DNA of 64,000 nt. It comes from SIG589 sp045652465 (GTDB taxonomy: Bacteria; Bacillota; Clostridia; Oscillospirales; Acutalibacteraceae). Positions 41,979-50,530 of this stretch are shown here, piece by piece (position 1 is the stretch's first letter; every line of letters starts with the position of its first letter). The notes under the pieces were generated by a model. It had not been told where the DNA came from. It searched no databases and saw only the letters and a program-made list of their open reading frames with translations. The translations under genes and the position numbers were made by a program. The stretch spans positions 248,001 to 312,000 of the forward strand of contig JAZRUI010000015.1 of assembly GCA_045652465.1 (NCBI GenBank). Direction: 5' to 3'.

Positions 41979-43328
41979 TTATTGTTGAGTTTTAAATTTT
42001 CTTGTTGTGATTATATAGTCAATAACCAGCGGGATTAGACCAAAGAACCAAGCGAACGGGTTTGCGAAGCAAATTCCGAGATATTGCTTTGCGGGAGCGG
42101 CAAAGAGCGTTAACGCTCCGAGCGAGGCAAGCGCGCGGCCCGCGATTTCGGTGAATCCCGAAACCATAGTGCCTGTCGGGCGACCCAAAGCCTGCAATGT
42201 CGCTTTAATTATGATTACATAAGAAACAATAACAGCGGATAGGGTGTTAATCAGGTTATAGGTGAAACCGTGGTTAATAATCGCGGTTTCATCGGGCCCA
42301 ACGATAAGACCGAGCAAAGGCTTGCCCAACAAAAGCATTAAAACAGTGGCAATAACGCACCAGCAGTTACCGAGCATAAACGCCTTTGAAACACCCAGCT
42401 TTATGCGGTCGAACTTGTGAGCTCCGTGGTTTTGAGCAACATAGAACGATAAAGCCGAGCCAATCGAGAGCAGCGGCTGCGTAACAAACTGCTCAATTTT
42501 GGCGGCGGCAGTTTGCGAAGCCATATAAAGGCTGCCGAGGGTGTTGCTTGTGAACTGTATGATTATGCTGCCGAGGGATAAAACCATATTAAGAACGCCC
42601 ATGGGAACGCCGACTTTAATCAAATGCCTGATAAGTAGCCTGTTAAGGGTGAAGTGTCGCATTCTAATGTGCAGTGCGGGTTTCTTTTTAAGGATGAAAA
42701 CAAGGCATAAAAGTCCCGAAGCAAACTGCGCTATCGCGGTTGCAAGTCCCGCGCCCGCAGTTCCCATAACGGGAATCAGCAAAATATCCAGCACAACATT
42801 TATAATGCAGGAAACAATTAAGAAATAAAGAGGGGTTCTTGAGTCGCCGAGAGCGCGAATTGCGTTTGAGAGAAGATTGAAAATAGTAGTGCCGACAAGT
42901 CCGATAAACACCCAAATGACATAGTCGTATGCCATATAAATGATATCGTTTTCATAAGGAGTTCGCAAAGCCTTAAGTATCGGCATGGCGCAAAGGGAAG
43001 AAATAAGTATCATCGCAACTCCGAAAATGGTTGAAAGAACGATGCTCATTCCAAAAGCGTGTTTAACCTTTTCGGGGCGGTGTGCGCCGAAATAATAGGA
43101 TAAAACAGCGGCAAATCCCGCCGTCATGCTGCAAATGCAACCGCAAAAGAACCAAATCATACTTCCGGTTGAACCAACCGCCGCCAGCGCATCGGGGCCG
43201 AGCATTCGACCGACTATAACCGTGTCGGCAATATTATAAAACTGTTGAAAGATATTTCCTATCAAAAAGGGGAGAGAAAAGAAAAATATTTGTTTCGTGG
43301 GAGAACCGCTTGTAAAATCGTTGGTCAC
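41979..43328 (-). CDS. MATE family efflux transporter
   Basis: A 449-residue, 12-helix cation-coupled drug/sodium antiporter of the MATE family (DinF/NorM-like branch common in Clostridia). It begins with the conserved SPTKQIFFFSLPFLIGNIFQQ, then ADTVIVGRMLGPDALAAVG. It has its own promoter upstream and a terminator shared with gpsA. The substrate is unknown. It starts 11 bases after an AAGGTGG-type RBS. Confidence 0.92.
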   Translation of the reverse strand: MTNDFTSGSPTKQIFFFSLPFLIGNIFQQFYNIADTVIVGRMLGPDALAAVGSTGSMIWFFCGCICSMTAGFAAVLSYYFGAHRPEKVKHAFGMSIVLSTIFGVAMILISSLCAMPILKALRTPYENDIIYMAYDYVIWVFIGLVGTTIFNLLSNAIRALGDSRTPLYFLIVSCIINVVLDILLIPVMGTAGAGLATAIAQFASGLLCLVFILKKKPALHIRMRHFTLNRLLIRHLIKVGVPMGVLNMVLSLGSIIIQFTSNTLGSLYMASQTAAAKIEQFVTQPLLSIGSALSFYVAQNHGAHKFDRIKLGVSKAFMLGNCWCVIATVLMLLLGKPLLGLIVGPDETAIINHGFTYNLINTLSAVIVSYVIIIKATLQALGRPTGTMVSGFTEIAGRALASLGALTLFAAPAKQYLGICFANPFAWFFGLIPLVIDYIITTRKFKTQQ

Positions 43329-43361
43329 AAAACCACCTTCTAACGACTTGTTTTCGAGGGT

Positions 43362-43390
43362 ATTATATTCTCCCGCAATATAAAAGTCAA
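43362..43390 (-). promoter_or_regulatory. Promoter of the MATE gene
   Basis: On the minus strand, TTGACT (43385-43390) and TATAAT (43362-43367) are 17 bases apart. Confidence 0.85.
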
Positions 43391-43430
43391 CACCGTAAAA
43401 GAGCTAAAAGTAAAAAAGTTTTATAAAACC

Positions 43431-43459
43431 AAAAAAGCAGCCGAAAAACGGCTGCTTTT
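43431..43459 (-). terminator. Terminator of rpmB
   Basis: The 11-bp stem AAAAGCAGCCG and CGGCTGCTTTT is followed on the minus strand by T6. Confidence 0.85.
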
Positions 43460-43487
43460 GTTGGTAGTTTTCTTGTAAAGATTAAGG

Positions 43488-43676
43488 TTAGATAGCACGC
43501 TCAACCTTGCCCGAACGAAGGCAACGGGTGCAAACGTTAATATGACGAGGAGCACCGTTTACGATGGCCTTAACACGCTTAACGTTGGGTTTCCAGGTTC
43601 TGTTAGTACGTCTGTGAGAATGGGAAACCTTAATACCGAATGCGATTTCTTTACTGCATATATCACACTTTGCCAT
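43488..43676 (-). CDS. rpmB: 50S ribosomal protein L28, zinc form
   Basis: L28 has 62 residues beginning MAKCDICSKEIAFGIKVSHS. The CDIC pair and the later CTRC pair make it the zinc-binding form. VSHSHRRTNRTWKPNVKRV is the family signature. The RBS AAAGGAGGTG is strong. It is monocistronic, with its own promoter and terminator, and on the minus strand away from the ribosomal cluster. Confidence 0.98.
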   Translation of the reverse strand: MAKCDICSKEIAFGIKVSHSHRRTNRTWKPNVKRVKAIVNGAPRHINVCTRCLRSGKVERAI

Positions 43677-43713
43677 GTGACTGCACCTCCTTTAATTTCT
43701 CGATAGCCATACT

Positions 43714-43742
43714 ATAATAGCAAAAAGGCAACCGAATTGCAA
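43714..43742 (-). promoter_or_regulatory. Promoter of rpmB
   Basis: On the minus strand, TTGCAA (43737-43742) and TATTAT (43714-43719) are 17 bases apart. Confidence 0.75.
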
Positions 43743-43779
43743 GTGTTTTTTTAAAAAAAGACAATATTATATATTTTTC

Positions 43780-43808
43780 TTGAATGCGAGGCCATTATAT
43801 TATATAAT
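43780..43808 (+). promoter_or_regulatory. Promoter of the HAD phosphatase operon
   Basis: TTGAAT (43780-43785) and TATAAT (43803-43808) are 17 bases apart, divergent from the rpmB promoter. Confidence 0.8.
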
Positions 43809-43846
43809 AAACTTTGTGAAAAAATTAAATTAGAGTGGTGTTAGTT

Positions 43847-44515
43847 TTGATTAAAGCGGTAATTTTCGATTTAGATGGAACCATAGCAAACACCCTGCTT
43901 GATTTAACAAGCGCGGTAAATACTATGGCCGAAAAATATGGTTTTCAAAAGAGAACGGTTGAGGAGATAAGAACCTTTGTCGGCAACGGAATCCAAAACC
44001 TTTTAGAGCGCGCAACCGGCGGAATCTTCCAAAACGATGAAGAAACCTTTGCCCGCCTTCTCTCGGACTATCGCGCATATTATGATATTCATTTTTGCGA
44101 TGAAACCGTAGCCTATGACGGCGTTAACGATTTAATAGCCGAGCTTAAAAACCGCGGTTTAAAAATCGCTGTCGTAACCAATAAGGACCAGGGCGTTTCC
44201 CGCATTATCGTTAACCGCCTTTGCGGCAATGTTTTTGATATCATTTGCGGAAAAATTGATGGCGTTGCCGCAAAACCCGACCCGACCAGCACCAAAATGG
44301 TTATGAAGGAATTAGGCGTTGCCCCCGAAGAATGCGTATTTTTGGGCGACTCCGATGTTGATATTTTAACAGGTATAAACAGCGGCGCCAATGCAGTTGG
44401 CGAAACCTGGGGCTTCCGTGACCGTGCGCTGCTTAAATCGGTAGGCGCTAAAAACATCATTGATAGCCCCATGGAACTTTTAGAGGTTATCGAAAAACTT
44501 GACAATGAGCTATAA
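43847..44515 (+). CDS. HAD hydrolase, phosphoglycolate phosphatase-like
   Basis: A 222-residue HAD-superfamily phosphatase of the Gph/PpaX type. Motif I is FDLDGTIANT (nucleophile Asp in DLDGT), motif II VVTNKD, motif III the Lys in AAKPDPTSTKM, and motif IV LGDSDVDI. A helical cap of subclass I lies between motifs I and II. The TTG start at 43847 gives the normal N-terminus IKAVIFDLDG and follows GAGTGGTG; the GTG codons upstream lie inside that RBS. It overlaps the MFS gene by 11 bases. The substrate is not certain. Confidence 0.85.
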   Translation: MIKAVIFDLDGTIANTLLDLTSAVNTMAEKYGFQKRTVEEIRTFVGNGIQNLLERATGGIFQNDEETFARLLSDYRAYYDIHFCDETVAYDGVNDLIAELKNRGLKIAVVTNKDQGVSRIIVNRLCGNVFDIICGKIDGVAAKPDPTSTKMVMKELGVAPEECVFLGDSDVDILTGINSGANAVGETWGFRDRALLKSVGAKNIIDSPMELLEVIEKLDNEL

Positions 44516-45677
44516 AGCAACGCGAATATCCTGCTATATAGGATACATAGTGCAGGCAATAATCAACAACTTTTTGCCGATGCTGTTTGTTATGTTCAAT
44601 ACCGGCTATGGGCTCAGCTATTCAGCCTTGGGCGCCGTAGTTTTGCTTAACTTCAGCGTGCAAATCGCAACCGACCTTGCCTCGATTAAAATCGTAGGCC
44701 GCTTGGGAACAAAGCGTTCTATCGTGCTTGCAAATTTCCTTTGCGCCTTCGGTCTTGTGCTTTTGGGAATCCTTCCCGATTTTATAAACAATGCGTTTTT
44801 GGGCATTTGCATCTCGGTTTTGTTCACTGCCGTGGGCGGCGGACTTATCGAGGTTCTCGTTTCTCCCGTAATCGACCGTATTTCGGGCGACCGCGGTAAG
44901 GCTTATATGTCCTTTTTGCATTCCTTTTATTGTTGGGGACAAATTTTGGTTGCCCTTTTAACAACCTGGGCAATCTTCGCTTTCGGCGCTTCGTGCTGGA
45001 CTTGGCTTGCCTTCTTTTGGGCTTTAACCCCGTTCTTTAACGGATTTTTGTTTGCCCGCGTTCCGATAATCGAGGATGAACCGCTCGAAAAGCGAACCCC
45101 CCTCGGCAAAATAGTCAAAACCCGCAGTTTCTTATTCTTGGCGGTGATAATGTTCACGGCGGGAGCCGCCGAGCTCTCGATGTCGCAGTGGGCATCAACC
45201 TTCGCCGAGCAGGGACTGATGCTCTCGAAATTCAAGGGAGATTTGCTGGGTCCCTGTGCATTCGCCTTTTTAATGGGTAGCGGGCGAATCATTCATTCCT
45301 TGCTGCCCGAGCGCATTGGCATACGAAGTGTGCTTTTATCCTGCTCCTTTATAACCCTCGGCTGCTATCTCGCGGCATCCTTAATTGATAACAGCATAAT
45401 TGCAGTGCTGGCGTGCGCGCTTTGCGGCTTGGGCGTTAGTGCGATGTGGCCGGGAGCATACACCCTGGCGAGCAACACCTTCCCGCACGGAGGCAATGCC
45501 ATGTTCGGACTTTTCGCTATGTTCGGAGATTTAGGCTGCTCGATAGGACCTTGGGTTGCGGGATTGATAGCGGCAGGCAGCAATCTTCAAAATGCCCTCC
45601 TCGTTTGCTCGGTTTTCCCCGTAATTTCAATAGTTTTTTTATTGCTCTATCGCAAAAATAACATAGAAGAGGTATAG
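44505..45677 (+). CDS. MFS transporter
   Basis: A 390-residue major facilitator with 12 predicted helices. It begins MSYKATRISCYIGYIVQAII, and a sugar-transporter-like pattern is seen in VSPVIDRISGDRGKAYMSFLHSFYCWG. A Gly-rich LCGLGVSAMWPGAYTLASN lies in the second half. The substrate cannot be read from the sequence. It starts inside the phosphatase gene (overlap of 11 bases), and the dCMP deaminase gene follows after two bases, so the three are one operon. Confidence 0.85.
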   Translation: MSYKATRISCYIGYIVQAIINNFLPMLFVMFNTGYGLSYSALGAVVLLNFSVQIATDLASIKIVGRLGTKRSIVLANFLCAFGLVLLGILPDFINNAFLGICISVLFTAVGGGLIEVLVSPVIDRISGDRGKAYMSFLHSFYCWGQILVALLTTWAIFAFGASCWTWLAFFWALTPFFNGFLFARVPIIEDEPLEKRTPLGKIVKTRSFLFLAVIMFTAGAAELSMSQWASTFAEQGLMLSKFKGDLLGPCAFAFLMGSGRIIHSLLPERIGIRSVLLSCSFITLGCYLAASLIDNSIIAVLACALCGLGVSAMWPGAYTLASNTFPHGGNAMFGLFAMFGDLGCSIGPWVAGLIAAGSNLQNALLVCSVFPVISIVFLLLYRKNNIEEV

Positions 45678-45679
45678 TT

Positions 45680-46159
45680 ATGAAAAGAGAAGACTACATT
45701 TCTTGGGACCAATATTTTATGGGTATCGCAATGCTTTCGGCAAAGCGCAGCAAGGATCCTTCAACCCAGGTTGGCGCCTGCATCGTTAGCGATGAAAACA
45801 AAATTCTTTCGGTTGGCTATAACGGAATGCCCTGCCATTGCCATGATGATGAATTTCCGTGGGCAAGGGAAGGCGACCCGCTCCACACTAAATATATGTT
45901 CGTTTGCCATGCCGAGCTCAATGCAATTTTGAACTATAGCGGAACCGCCCTTCGCGGCAGCCGAGTTTATGTAACTCTTTTCCCTTGCAACGAGTGCGCA
46001 AAGGCTATAATCCAAAGCGGCATCAAGGAAATTATCTATGCCGATAATAAATATGACGGAACCGATAGCGTTGAGGCATCAAAAAAGATGTTCGATGCTG
46101 CCGGCGTTAAATACCGTCAGTACGAACATCTTGGAAAAACTTTAAATATTGAGGTTTAA
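45680..46159 (+). CDS. dCMP deaminase / ComEB family cytidine deaminase
   Basis: A zinc-dependent deaminase of 159 residues that supplies dUMP from dCMP. The zinc and proton-shuttle motifs are CHAELNAI (His-Ala-Glu) and FPCNECAKAI (Pro-Cys-x-x-Cys). The N-terminal YFMGIAMLSAKRSKDPSTQVGA is the ComEB signature. The stop codon overlaps the convergent rluA-family stop by three bases, with no terminator between them. Confidence 0.93.
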   Translation: MKREDYISWDQYFMGIAMLSAKRSKDPSTQVGACIVSDENKILSVGYNGMPCHCHDDEFPWAREGDPLHTKYMFVCHAELNAILNYSGTALRGSRVYVTLFPCNECAKAIIQSGIKEIIYADNKYDGTDSVEASKKMFDAAGVKYRQYEHLGKTLNIEV

Positions 46160-47106
46160 AAAAGTTCCTCGGCAAACCAAACCTTGGGTGCGGTAAAGGT
46201 TTTACCGTTTAGGTATTCGAGAATACCCGCATCGGTCGTAAAATTAAACCGCAGCTTATATGAATAAAGCGCCTGATGCTTAAAACCGAGTTTTTTGTCA
46301 TCGGCGTTTTTGCCATATTTACCATCCCCTAAAAGCGGGTGTCCGATGGAAGCGAGATGCGCGCGAATTTGGTGGGTTCGACCTGTGAGCAACTCAACCT
46401 CCAAAAGGCTGAGTCCCTGCTTTTCCTTTAAAACGCGGTAATGTGTTTTAATGGTGCGCGATTCTTCGGTCTTGCTTTCCTTGATGAAAACGCGGTTTTT
46501 GCTCTCATCTTTGAAGAGAAAACCATCTAAAACCGCCTCTTTTTCTTTGGGGCTGCCGTGGCAAACGGCAAGATAGAACTTATCTATCTCGCGATATTTG
46601 ATTTTATCGCAAAGAATGCGGAGTGCCTCGGCGTTTTTAGCCGCGATAACAATTCCGCCCGTGTTGCGGTCGATGCGGTTGGCGAGAGCGGGCTTGAAAC
46701 TCAACTCGTTTTCGGGGTCATATTCGCCCTTTTCGTATAAATAACGCTGAATTCGGGTTATGAGCGTGTCGCCGTATTCGTTTTCATCGGGATGAGATAA
46801 AAGCCCCTGCTTTTTATCAGCGAGCAGGATGTTTTCATCCTCGTAAATAATATCCAAAACCTTGGAAGCCATCATAAAATCAAGCTTTTTCTCTTTAGGC
46901 GCGAAAAACTCATCATTTATGTAGGCGTCAACAACGCTGCCCTCTAAAAGCTTTGTGCTTATCTCGGCGCGTTTGCCGTCAACCTTTATGCGCTTAAGGC
47001 GAATATATTTATACATAAGCGATTTCGGCAGGGCAGGCATAGCCTTTTGTATGAACTTGTCAAGCCGCTGTCCGGCATCGTTTTTACCAATTGTGAAACT
47101 CTTCAT
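46156..47106 (-). CDS. RluA family pseudouridine synthase
   Basis: A 316-residue rRNA or tRNA pseudouridine synthase. An N-terminal S4 domain (residues 1-70, GQRLDKFIQKAMPALPKSLM) precedes the catalytic domain with ANRIDRNTGGIVIAAKN (catalytic Asp in RIDRNTGG) and the C-terminal GRTHQIRAHLASIGHPLLGD. The motif has Asn where RluD has RLDKDTSG-type residues, a common variant in Clostridia. The target site in rRNA is not determined. Confidence 0.92.
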   Translation of the reverse strand: MKSFTIGKNDAGQRLDKFIQKAMPALPKSLMYKYIRLKRIKVDGKRAEISTKLLEGSVVDAYINDEFFAPKEKKLDFMMASKVLDIIYEDENILLADKKQGLLSHPDENEYGDTLITRIQRYLYEKGEYDPENELSFKPALANRIDRNTGGIVIAAKNAEALRILCDKIKYREIDKFYLAVCHGSPKEKEAVLDGFLFKDESKNRVFIKESKTEESRTIKTHYRVLKEKQGLSLLEVELLTGRTHQIRAHLASIGHPLLGDGKYGKNADDKKLGFKHQALYSYKLRFNFTTDAGILEYLNGKTFTAPKVWFAEELF

Positions 47107-47164
47107 TTTTTCACCTCGAAAAGCATTGTAACATAAAAAAATAAAAAAAGAAAGGGTGTGCAGG

Positions 47165-47875
47165 ATGAAAAGACAAGAAAATAAAGATGCAGTTCTGCAT
47201 AAAGGCCATAGAAAACGAATGCGCGCCCAACTTTTTGCAGGAGATATAAACGAATCAACCCCGCCTCATGTTTTGCTCGAAATGCTTTTATACCATTCGA
47301 TTCCGCAGGGCGACACTAATCCGTTAGCGCATCGCCTCATTAACCGCTTTGGCGGAATAAACGGCGTTCTTTCGGCAACAACCGAGGAACTTATGTCGGT
47401 TGAGGGAGTCGGCGAGAACACCGCCGCTTTAATAAAACTTCTAACCCCGCTTACCCGCGCCAGCATTATCGACAATCTCAAAAAGGTTGATGAACTTCCC
47501 AATTCCGATGATATTGGCAGATATCTTTTGAAACGCTATGCATTTTGCAACCGTGAAACCGTTTCGATGCTTTGCCTTAAACCCAGCGGAAAGATTATAG
47601 CCTTTGAGCCAATCGGCGAAGGGGATATAGGCGCCGTTTGTGTTAGTGCGCGCCGCATTATTGAGGTTGCGCTAAAATATAATGCCGCGGTGGTAATTTT
47701 AGCCTATAACCATCCGAGTGGTAACGCGCTTCCGTCGGCAATAGATGTTGAAATAACCAAAGGTCTTGCCGTAACTCTCCGCCAAGTGGGAGTTCATCTT
47801 GCCGACCATATTATTTTAGTTGAAAATGATTATGTGAGCATGGCTCAATCGGCAGAGTATAAAAACATATTTTAA
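47165..47875 (+). CDS. radC: RadC family protein with altered JAMM motif
   Basis: A 236-residue RadC-like protein. It has an N-terminal helix-hairpin-helix domain (NRFGGINGVLSATTEELMSVEG with GVGENTAAL) and a C-terminal MPN/JAMM domain. In typical RadC the metal motif reads HNHPSG; here it reads YNHPSG (Tyr181-Asn182-His183), followed by the expected Asp194. Losing the first His could abolish zinc binding. The ATG at 47165 is preferred over the GTG at 47156 because it gives the usual N-terminus after AAAGGGTGTG. The next gene is engB, eight bases after a strong RBS. Confidence 0.85.
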   Translation: MKRQENKDAVLHKGHRKRMRAQLFAGDINESTPPHVLLEMLLYHSIPQGDTNPLAHRLINRFGGINGVLSATTEELMSVEGVGENTAALIKLLTPLTRASIIDNLKKVDELPNSDDIGRYLLKRYAFCNRETVSMLCLKPSGKIIAFEPIGEGDIGAVCVSARRIIEVALKYNAAVVILAYNHPSGNALPSAIDVEITKGLAVTLRQVGVHLADHIILVENDYVSMAQSAEYKNIF

Positions 47876-47887
47876 GGAGGATTTATT

Positions 47888-48460
47888 ATGAACTATAGCA
47901 GCGCAACATTTGAGGCGGCATTCGGAACCGCTAACCAAATGCCCGAATCAACCTGTCCCGAAATATGCTTTGCGGGCCGCTCCAATGTCGGTAAATCCTC
48001 GCTGATTAACAAGGTTATTGGTCGCAAGAGCCTCGCAAGAGTCAGCACCAAGCCGGGCAAAACCGTAACAATTAACTTCTATAAACTCGAAAATATCCGC
48101 CTCGTTGACCTTCCGGGCTATGGCTACGCCAAGGTTAGCGATAGCGAGCGCCTTCGTTGGGCGGACTTAATGGAAACCTATTTCGGCAGCGGAAGAAACA
48201 TTAAAATGACCTTCCAGCTTGTCGATATGCGCCATGAACCTTCGCAGTATGACCTTGATATGATTGACTTTTTAAAGCAAACCGAAACCCCATTCACGGT
48301 TGTGCTGACCAAGAGCGACAAGCTTAATAAAACCGAGTATGCCGCCGCTTGCGAGCGAATGCGCGAAATTTTGAAAACCGATAATTTCGTGCCTTTTTCG
48401 GCTCTCTCGGGTGATGGCGTTCCCGCCCTCCGCAGCATAATCGAGGAGGTTGCCGAATAA
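47888..48460 (+). CDS. engB: Ribosome biogenesis GTPase EngB/YsxC
   Basis: An Era-like GTPase of 190 residues needed for 50S assembly. The motifs are GRSNVGKSSLIN (P-loop), TKPGKT (G2), DLPGYG (G3), TKSDK (G4) and FSALSG (G5). The RBS AAGGAGG precedes the ATG. The stop overlaps the start of the next gene by one base (TAATG). Confidence 0.97.
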   Translation: MNYSSATFEAAFGTANQMPESTCPEICFAGRSNVGKSSLINKVIGRKSLARVSTKPGKTVTINFYKLENIRLVDLPGYGYAKVSDSERLRWADLMETYFGSGRNIKMTFQLVDMRHEPSQYDLDMIDFLKQTETPFTVVLTKSDKLNKTEYAAACERMREILKTDNFVPFSALSGDGVPALRSIIEEVAE

Positions 48461-49800
48461 TGTATGAAATTATAGCCCAAACGCTTGGATATTTCGGCCT
48501 TATTTTTTCGGTTCTTTCCTTTCAGTTTAATTCGGGCAAAAAGTTTTTCGCGCTGCATGCCATGATGAAGCTCTCGTTCTTTTCCAACCTTCTCATGCTG
48601 GGTGGCTACAGCGGCTCAATTTTAAACGGTATCGGCTTTTTCAACTGCGCGGTATATTGGTTTAAAGAGGATGGCAAAACCTTCGCAGAGAAGAAATTTT
48701 GGGCTCCCTTGTTCAGCGCATTGTATGTAATAGCGGGTGGCGCGGTTGTTATAATGACCCGCGATGCTCAAGAACTGCTTCCCGTTATCGGTTCAATAGC
48801 AAGCGCTGTTATGTTCACATTCGGCAGCGTTAAAATATATCGCCTTATTCAGCTTTTTATCGTAAGTCCCGTTTGGCTTGCCTATCATTTGTTTCTCGGT
48901 TCGCAGGGCGGAACGATTTGCGAAATTATCAATGTTTGCTCGATTGTGGTTGCCCTTATTCGTTTTCGCAAACCGATTGAGGAAATGGCGTTGCGCGCTG
49001 CCGCGAAAATCAATCTTGTGCTTTCGGTTCCCGAAAAGCGAGATGATGGCTATCATGAAATCTCAACCGTTATGCAAACGGTTGGACTATATGATAAAAT
49101 AACCGTAAGGCTTGCCGAAAATATAAGCGTAATCTCCGAGCATTCTCCCTGCGGCGAGCAAAACATTTGCTATAAAGCGGCGGAATTTTTTGAGGAGTTT
49201 GGCGGCGCCGAGATAAGGATAGAAAAGGGAATTCCGCTTCTATCGGGTCTTGGCGGCGGTTCAGCCGATGGAGCCGCGGTGCTTTTGGCGCTCAATAAGC
49301 TCTATGGCAACCCATTTAATAATGAGCAGTTAATCGAAAAGGCTATGCTCTTGGGCTCCGATGTTCCGTTCTTTTTGGCAGGCGGAACGGCGCTCATTGA
49401 GGGCAAGGGCGATAAAATAGCCCCCTGCGCCGATTATAATGCCCATATCGTGCTTATAAAGCATGGCGCAAAGCTCTCAACAGGCAAAATGTATGGAGAA
49501 CTCGATGAAAACGGTCTTGCCGACCGCCGTGAAAAGGTCTATGCTTTTTGTGATTCCCTGAAGGAAGGTAAGACTAACCGCTTCTTTAATGATTTCGAAA
49601 CGGTTTTCCCCTGCGAGGATATCAAAAATGCGCTCAAAATTTGCGGCGCAACCGATGCCTGCCTTTCGGGCAGCGGCCCAACCGTTTTTGGCGTTTTCGC
49701 GGATGAAGAGTCGGCGAAAAAATGCGCCGAAAAACTAAAACAGGGCTATGATGAGGTCTATTATTGCAAAACCGTAAAAAGCGGCGTAGTGTTTGAATAA
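48460..49800 (+). CDS. ispE: Fusion of YgjV-like membrane domain with IspE kinase
   Basis: A single 446-residue frame with no internal stop. Residues 1-175 match the YgjV/inner-membrane pattern, with several hydrophobic helices (QTLGYFGLIFSVLSFQFNSG, FFNCAVYWFKEDG). From residue 176 (MALRAAAKINLVLSV) the rest is 4-diphosphocytidyl-2-C-methyl-D-erythritol kinase: Lys in AAAKINL, the GHMP ATP loop GLGGGSADGAA, and catalytic Asp in GSDVPFFLAGG. IspE catalyses step four of the MEP isoprenoid pathway. A separate ispE start at 48985 has only GAGG two bases away, too close to be a good RBS, so a fused, membrane-tethered enzyme is favoured. It overlaps engB by one base. Confidence 0.82.
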   Translation: MYEIIAQTLGYFGLIFSVLSFQFNSGKKFFALHAMMKLSFFSNLLMLGGYSGSILNGIGFFNCAVYWFKEDGKTFAEKKFWAPLFSALYVIAGGAVVIMTRDAQELLPVIGSIASAVMFTFGSVKIYRLIQLFIVSPVWLAYHLFLGSQGGTICEIINVCSIVVALIRFRKPIEEMALRAAAKINLVLSVPEKRDDGYHEISTVMQTVGLYDKITVRLAENISVISEHSPCGEQNICYKAAEFFEEFGGAEIRIEKGIPLLSGLGGGSADGAAVLLALNKLYGNPFNNEQLIEKAMLLGSDVPFFLAGGTALIEGKGDKIAPCADYNAHIVLIKHGAKLSTGKMYGELDENGLADRREKVYAFCDSLKEGKTNRFFNDFETVFPCEDIKNALKICGATDACLSGSGPTVFGVFADEESAKKCAEKLKQGYDEVYYCKTVKSGVVFE

Positions 49801-49802
49801 AA

Positions 49803-49846
49803 TTTTTGCCTTCGGTCAATCATTATGACCGAAAGGAAGGCAAAAA
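49803..49846 (+). promoter_or_regulatory. Hairpin over the spoIIR ribosome binding site
   Basis: TTTTTGCCTTC (49803-49813) can pair with GAAGGCAAAAA (49836-49846), enclosing GGTCA/TGACC. The 3' arm contains part of the spoIIR Shine-Dalgarno AGGAAGG, 10 bases before the ATG. It may limit spoIIR translation. No T-run follows, so it is a poor terminator. Confidence 0.5.
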
Positions 49847-49849
49847 CTA

Positions 49850-50449
49850 ATGAAAAACAAAATTAAAATACTTAACATTTCTTTGGCAGCAGCATTTATC
49901 TTTTCGATTTTATTATCCTTTGTAACCTTTGAGGCGCGTTGTGAGGATTTAAGGAAAAATGTCTTTAGACTTCATATTATCGCTAATTCCGATAGCGCCG
50001 AGGACCAAGCGCTGAAGCTTAAAATCCGTGATGCGATTTTAGCCGAAAGCGAAAATCTCTTTTCGGATGCCGACAGTCTTGAGGATGCCATCCGCCTAAC
50101 CGAGTCAAAGCTTCCGCAAATAAAGGAAGTCGCCGAGCGGGTCATCCGCGATGAAGGCTTTAGCTATTCGGTCAAAATTGGGGTCGATAAAGCCTTTTTC
50201 GACACAAGGGAGTATGATGATTTCGTGTTGCCCGCGGGCAATTATGATGCCCTTAAAATCGAAATAGGGGAGGCTGCGGGCAAGAATTGGTGGTGCGTGC
50301 TTTTCCCGAGCATTTGCATAGGCTCGGCGGGCGATTTAACCGACACCGCCCGCAACGATTCGGCATCGGTTGCCAAAAATCCGAAGAAATATACCATTCG
50401 TTTTAAAATAGTGGAATGGTATGAAACCATTAAACGCAAAATATTTTAG
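49850..50449 (+). CDS. spoIIR: Stage II sporulation protein R
   Basis: SpoIIR is the secreted forespore signal that activates SpoIIGA and so sigma-E in the mother cell. The 199-residue protein has an N-terminal signal/membrane segment (ILNISLAAAFIFSILLSFVT) and the family core VFRLHIIANSDSAEDQALKLKIRDAIL, followed by LPAGNYDALKIEIGEAAGKNWWCVLFP, the SpoIIR signature. It identifies the organism as from a spore-forming lineage. In Bacillus the gene is sigma-F controlled, but no clear sigma-F promoter was seen here. Confidence 0.93.
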   Translation: MKNKIKILNISLAAAFIFSILLSFVTFEARCEDLRKNVFRLHIIANSDSAEDQALKLKIRDAILAESENLFSDADSLEDAIRLTESKLPQIKEVAERVIRDEGFSYSVKIGVDKAFFDTREYDDFVLPAGNYDALKIEIGEAAGKNWWCVLFPSICIGSAGDLTDTARNDSASVAKNPKKYTIRFKIVEWYETIKRKIF

Positions 50450-50467
50450 AATTTTTAAAAATTTTTC

Positions 50468-50496
50468 TTGCATTTTCCGCTTTGTTGTGCTATTAT
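50468..50496 (+). promoter_or_regulatory. Promoter of rpmE
   Basis: TTGCAT (50468-50473) and TATTAT (50491-50496) are 17 bases apart. Confidence 0.8.
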
Positions 50497-50530
50497 CAGT
50501 TTGTTATCGAGATTTGAAAGGGGTGACGGT

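Noticed and set aside
48985..49800. Separate ispE gene starting at 48985
   Set aside because: The frame is continuous with the upstream membrane domain, and the GAGG before the ATG is only two bases away; treated as an alternative only.
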